Source: DASQZT01 sp963728965
GTDB lineage: Bacteria > Acidobacteriota > Terriglobia > Bryobacterales > Bryobacteraceae
Assembly: GCA_963728965.1 (NCBI GenBank)
Contig: CAVSMH010000003.1
Coordinates: 1-64,000, forward strand
Reading direction: 5' to 3'
DNA: 64,000 bases
The position numbers and the translations under genes are program-made. The notes beneath the pieces were generated by a model. It did not search any database. It saw only the letters and a list, made by a program, of their open reading frames with translations, and was not told the origin of the DNA. Shown piece by piece: positions 60,749 to 64,000 of the stretch (positions within the stretch are counted from its first letter, which is position 1; each line of letters starts with the position of its first letter).

Positions 60749-62089
60749 TTACGCGCCCATGGTGGAGCGAATGGCTTCGGCGATGCTCTCGCTGTAGGAT
60801 TCCACCTGCTGCTCGTCGAGGCCCTCGACCATCACGCGGGCCAGCGGCTCGGTACCCGAAAAGCGCACCAGTACCCGGCCCGAGCCGGCGAAGGCTTCCT
60901 CCACGCGGCGGATCTCGCGGGCCACGGCGGGCACCTCGTGGAGGCTCTTTCGTTCGCGCACCCGCACATTCACGAGCCGCTGCGGATACACCTCCATGTC
61001 GGCGATGAGCTCGTCGAGGCCGGTTCCGGCGCAGCGGGCGATCTCGAAAAGGCGCAACGCCGTGAGCATGCCGTCTCCGGTGGTGGCGTACTCGCGGAAG
61101 ATCACATGTCCCGACTGTTCGCCGCCGAGCGCCGCGCCGAGCCGCACCATTTCTTCGAGCACGTACTTGTCCCCCACCGCCGTGCGCACCATGCGGATGC
61201 CTTCGCGCGCGAGCGATTTCTCGAGTCCGAGATTGGCCATTACGGTAGAGACCACGGTATGGTCCGGCAGGCGGCCGGCCTGTTTGAAGGCGCGCGCCAC
61301 GCTGAGCAGGACACCATCGCCGTTCACGATATGGCCGGCGCGGGAAACGAAAATGGCGCGGTCGGCATCGCCATCGAAGGCCACTCCGAAATCGGCGCCG
61401 GCGGCCGGCACGGTCTGCTGCAATCGCTCCAGGTGGAGGGCGCCGCACTCCAGATTGATGTTGCGGCCGTTTGGCTCCACGCCCATGGCGGCCACCTCCG
61501 CCCCCAGCCGGCAAAACAGTTCGGGCGCCAGCCGGTAGGCCGCGCCGTTGCCGCAATCGAGGGCGATCTTCAGGCCGTCGAATCGCACCGCCGCCGTCGA
61601 AAGGAGGTACTCCCCATAGCCGCGGTCGAGCGATTCGTCGGCTTCGAGCCGCGTCGCGCGCGGCGGGACGGGATTCTGGAGCAGCCGGAAAATCTCCTGC
61701 TCGATGGCGTCCTCCTCCGCATCCGGCAGCTTGAAGCCGCTGTGCCCGAACACCTTGAGGCCGTTGTCGCGGTACGGATTGTGAGACGCGGAAATCATTA
61801 CGCCGGCGGCGAACGGGCCGGTGCGGGTCAGGTGGGCCACCCCGGGAGTGGTGATCACACCCGCATAACGGACCCGCACCCCGCGGCTCTCCAGGCCCCC
61901 GGCGACGACTGCCGCGATTTCCGGTCCGGATTCGCGCGTATCGGTTCCAATCAGAATCTCCGGCGCGCCGCCCGCGCGCGCCACGTCCTGCCCGAGGGCC
62001 ATTCCGAAGGCATAGATGGTCGCCGCATCGAGCGGATACTCTCCCGCCACGCCGCGAATGCCGTCGGTTCCAAACAGTTGCTTACCCAC
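60749..62089 (-). CDS. glmM: Phosphoglucosamine mutase
   Basis: 446 aa. Start MGKQLFGTDGIRGVAGEYPL; the phosphoserine loop is GVMISASHNPYRDNGLK; the metal loop is GVAFDGDADRAIF; the sugar loop is LGGEQSGHVIF; the phosphate loop is RFSGTEPLARVMVEG. It converts glucosamine-6-phosphate to glucosamine-1-phosphate for peptidoglycan. It is the last gene of the cdaA-cdaR-glmM operon (contiguous with cdaR). Confidence 0.95.
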   Translation of the reverse strand: MGKQLFGTDGIRGVAGEYPLDAATIYAFGMALGQDVARAGGAPEILIGTDTRESGPEIAAVVAGGLESRGVRVRYAGVITTPGVAHLTRTGPFAAGVMISASHNPYRDNGLKVFGHSGFKLPDAEEDAIEQEIFRLLQNPVPPRATRLEADESLDRGYGEYLLSTAAVRFDGLKIALDCGNGAAYRLAPELFCRLGAEVAAMGVEPNGRNINLECGALHLERLQQTVPAAGADFGVAFDGDADRAIFVSRAGHIVNGDGVLLSVARAFKQAGRLPDHTVVSTVMANLGLEKSLAREGIRMVRTAVGDKYVLEEMVRLGAALGGEQSGHVIFREYATTGDGMLTALRLFEIARCAGTGLDELIADMEVYPQRLVNVRVRERKSLHEVPAVAREIRRVEEAFAGSGRVLVRFSGTEPLARVMVEGLDEQQVESYSESIAEAIRSTMGA

Positions 62090-62797
62090 TCATTCTCCTT
62101 CTGGCTTCTTGACCATCGTGACGCTGACTCTGACCTGTGGGGAAGTTTGAAACCGCACATAGGGGTCGTCCACGTAGGCGTTGACGTGGTACTCGGAGGA
62201 GCCCACGGCATTGGTAACATCGACCGGATCGGTGACGGCGGCGGCGATACGGGCAACGCGGCTCGCCGGTCCCACGATCTGCAATTCGGAGGGTTCCGCA
62301 ATCGCGCGCGCCACGTAATAACCGTGGGCTCCCTCACCCGCGAAACGCACCCGGACGGGCACGCTGCGCTCGGCCCGCCGCTCGAATCGGAACCGCACTT
62401 CCGAAGGGATGGCGCGGACCAGCCGCACACCCCGCGAAGTTTTGACGTTGCCGCTGTCCACGGTGAAGGTGCGCTCGCCGGGCTGCACGCCCGACATATC
62501 GATAACCACCGCGGGATGGATGCCGCCATCGCTCACCCCGCGCAACTCGGCGGCCGGGCCCTCCAGCTCCAGCGAGACGCTGCCCACGGGCTCGGAGCTG
62601 ATTTCCAGGTCCGAAGGGAGGTCCCGATATTCCAGCCGGACGGTGGCAAATGTAGAGAGCTGCGGCTCGCTGGCCACCAGGATCCACAGCAGCGTGGCGA
62701 TCGCCAGCGACAGCAGCTTCCAACCCAGGTTGCGCACGAGCAGGTTGCGGGCCTGCTGCGCAAAGTGCGCGGATTGGGCCAATACGGCGCGCTTCAC
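62090..62797 (-). CDS. cdaR: CdaR-like protein with YbbR domains
   Basis: 235 aa. One N-terminal membrane helix (GWKLLSLAIATLLWILVASE) and about two YbbR repeats (LEYRDLPSDLEISSEPVGSV, VRVRFAGEGAHGYYVARAIA). In other bacteria CdaR binds and regulates CdaA. It overlaps cdaA by four bases and ends next to glmM. Confidence 0.88.
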   Translation of the reverse strand: MKRAVLAQSAHFAQQARNLLVRNLGWKLLSLAIATLLWILVASEPQLSTFATVRLEYRDLPSDLEISSEPVGSVSLELEGPAAELRGVSDGGIHPAVVIDMSGVQPGERTFTVDSGNVKTSRGVRLVRAIPSEVRFRFERRAERSVPVRVRFAGEGAHGYYVARAIAEPSELQIVGPASRVARIAAAVTDPVDVTNAVGSSEYHVNAYVDDPYVRFQTSPQVRVSVTMVKKPEGE

Positions 62798-63675
62798 GGC
62801 TGTTTCACCCGATCCGGCGAGGGCACCTCACCCTCCACCGCCGAGCTGTCCCGCGACAGGGGAATGTCGGCCGCAAACTCGTCGATGTGCGACGTCGTGG
62901 GCCGTTCGATTTCGAAATGCCGGTGGATCCGCTCCTTCACCTCGGGGATCGAGAGCCCCTGCACCAGCTCCCCGAACGAGCCCACCGAAATGCGTCCGTT
63001 TTCCTCGGAGACGACGATGGAGAGACAATCCGTCTCTTCGGTGATGCCGATGGCGGCGCGGTGGCGCGTGCCGAGCTTGCCGGAAACGTGCGGGTTGGTG
63101 GTCAGGGGCAGGAAGCAGGCGGCGGCCGCGAGCCGGTCTTTCTGGAGGATGACCGCGCCATCGTGCAGCGGCAGGCCGGGTTGAAAAATGGACAGCAGCA
63201 GGTCGCGGGAGATATAGGCCTCCAGCCGCACCCCGCTCTCGATGAAGGTGCGCAGCCCGATATCGCGCTCGAGAACAATCAGCGCGCCGGTCTTTTGCGC
63301 GGAGAAATGTTCGGCGGCCAGCAGGATTTCGCTGACCGAGGCGGGCGCGCTGAAGCCGCCGGTCCAGTGCATCCACCGCTTGCGGCCGAGACGCGCCAGG
63401 GTGCGGCGAATCTCCGACTGAAAGAGCACGATCACCGCCAGTCCCAGGTACGGAACGATGAGCGAGAGCACCGAACGCAGCGCTTCGAGGCGCGTCCACA
63501 CCGCCACCCCGTAAAGCGCCACCACGATCAGAATTCCTACCAGGATGTGCCCGGCACGGGTTCCCCGCACCACCATCAGCGCCTGGTACACGAGGAACGC
63601 CACCACCAGGATGTCAATGATCCCGGTGAGGTTCAGCTCGGGCAGCGATGGCAGCAGGCGGAGTATGTGCGGCAT
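62794..63675 (-). CDS. cdaA: Diadenylate cyclase
   Basis: 293 aa. Three N-terminal spans (IIDILVVAFLVYQALMVVRG, ILVGILIVVALYGVAVWTRL) and the DAC domain: GLPLHDGAVILQKDRLAAAA with the DGA motif, and LGTRHRAAIGITEETD with RHR. It makes cyclic di-AMP from ATP. A C-terminal extension follows after the usual end (about residue 250). It is first in the operon. Confidence 0.93.
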   Translation of the reverse strand: MPHILRLLPSLPELNLTGIIDILVVAFLVYQALMVVRGTRAGHILVGILIVVALYGVAVWTRLEALRSVLSLIVPYLGLAVIVLFQSEIRRTLARLGRKRWMHWTGGFSAPASVSEILLAAEHFSAQKTGALIVLERDIGLRTFIESGVRLEAYISRDLLLSIFQPGLPLHDGAVILQKDRLAAAACFLPLTTNPHVSGKLGTRHRAAIGITEETDCLSIVVSEENGRISVGSFGELVQGLSIPEVKERIHRHFEIERPTTSHIDEFAADIPLSRDSSAVEGEVPSPDRVKQP

Positions 63676-63762
63676 CGGGCAATCTCAAATCCGAACGACC
63701 GTCCAGAAAACCATCTTAGCCCACCGCGCCCCCGGCAACGCCCCCGTCGCCGCGGGCGAAAG

Positions 63763-64000
63763 CTAGCGGACCGCGCTCTGCCGGATGCAGTCCGCCAGCA
63801 TTTTCAACGCGGCATCGATGAAGATGTTCCGTTCGTCGAGGATATGAACACCGTCGCAGAGCAGCAGTTCCTGGACGTAGGGCAGCGCCGCCGAGAGATC
63901 GGCGGGATGGCGGAAGCTCTCCTGGAACACCGGAATCATCGGCTTCTGAAGCTGGCAGGCGACCTCGATTTCCTTGCGGACCCAGTTCGATTCCAGCGTC
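63763..64000 (-). CDS. TIR-domain protein, 5' end outside window
   Basis: The last 78 codons before a TAG at 63763-63765 read LESNWVRKEIEVACQLQKPM, IPVFQESFRHPADLSAALPY, then DGVHILDERNIFIDAALKML. The S-x-WVxxE and KPMIPVFxE pieces are the second half of a TIR domain (TIR_2 type). These serve in NAD-cleaving immunity proteins or signalling. The catalytic Glu and any sensor domain lie beyond the edge. 63676..63762 holds no gene. Confidence 0.65.
   Translation of the reverse strand, partial: TLESNWVRKEIEVACQLQKPMIPVFQESFRHPADLSAALPYVQELLLCDGVHILDERNIFIDAALKMLADCIRQSAVR

Noticed and set aside
1..64000. Search by eye for tRNA, rRNA and CRISPR arrays
   Set aside because: No cloverleaf with a TTCRA-type loop, no rRNA stretches and no regularly spaced repeats were seen. 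A covariance-model search would be more sensitive.

Overview
The window looks like an acidobacterial chromosome, probably from the Bryobacter/Solibacter side of the phylum. The evidence is the high G+C, an ADOP-type giant permease (35486..37975), a VWFA-related acidobacterial protein (50440..51393), many small secreted proteins and the cdaA-cdaR-glmM order. No rRNA, tRNA or CRISPR array was found.

Positions 1 to about 19250 are a degraded prophage or integrative element. From left to right it holds a chain of overlapping micro-genes, a short tyrosine recombinase, a leftward recombination module (Fe-S PD-(D/E)XK nuclease and a possible ssDNA-binding protein), and a divergent switch with palindromic operators at about 5000. 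A very large polyvalent-type protein with a Strawberry-notch helicase C-terminal half and an HEIGH peptidase motif follows. Next come remnants of structural, portal and frameshifted large-terminase genes, then a sigma factor and a TerS-like gene. A complete IS256-family element with an 8-bp target duplication lies just upstream of that late operon. An HTH protein and a full-length tyrosine recombinase close the region.

From 19337 the DNA is chromosomal. It starts with ribosomal protein S1, whose stop codon lies at the edge of a frameshifted IS1182-like element. Then come an aldehyde dehydrogenase, two PAP2-type membrane proteins, a GtrA-fused glycosyltransferase, a metallo-beta-lactamase-fold protein, a GH36 alpha-galactosidase, and a housekeeping run (DUF4920, DUF1844, MBL, ribF, TerC).

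The most interesting locus is 35486..42998 on the minus strand. It reads as a compact RiPP operon: an unannotated 59-residue precursor with a Gly-Gly-Gly leader end, an intercistronic hairpin, a radical SAM/SPASM maturase resembling FxsB, an HExxH-motif peptide-modification protein, a 64-residue protein that looks like only the membrane anchor of an HlyD adaptor, a C39-peptidase ABC exporter, and an ADOP permease. The parts together suggest that a peptide is modified, cut after the glycines and exported.

The right part (43059..64000) contains a beta-helix protein, an ECF sigma/anti-sigma pair, an aminotransferase, Smr, DUF465, GNAT, VWFA, RluD, two MacB-type permeases without an ATPase, a nested inverted repeat (54949..55090), a lytic transglycosylase, a ketosynthase/FkbM pair, a deacetylase, an SMP-30 protein, the cyclic-di-AMP operon, and the 3' end of a TIR-domain gene cut by the window edge.
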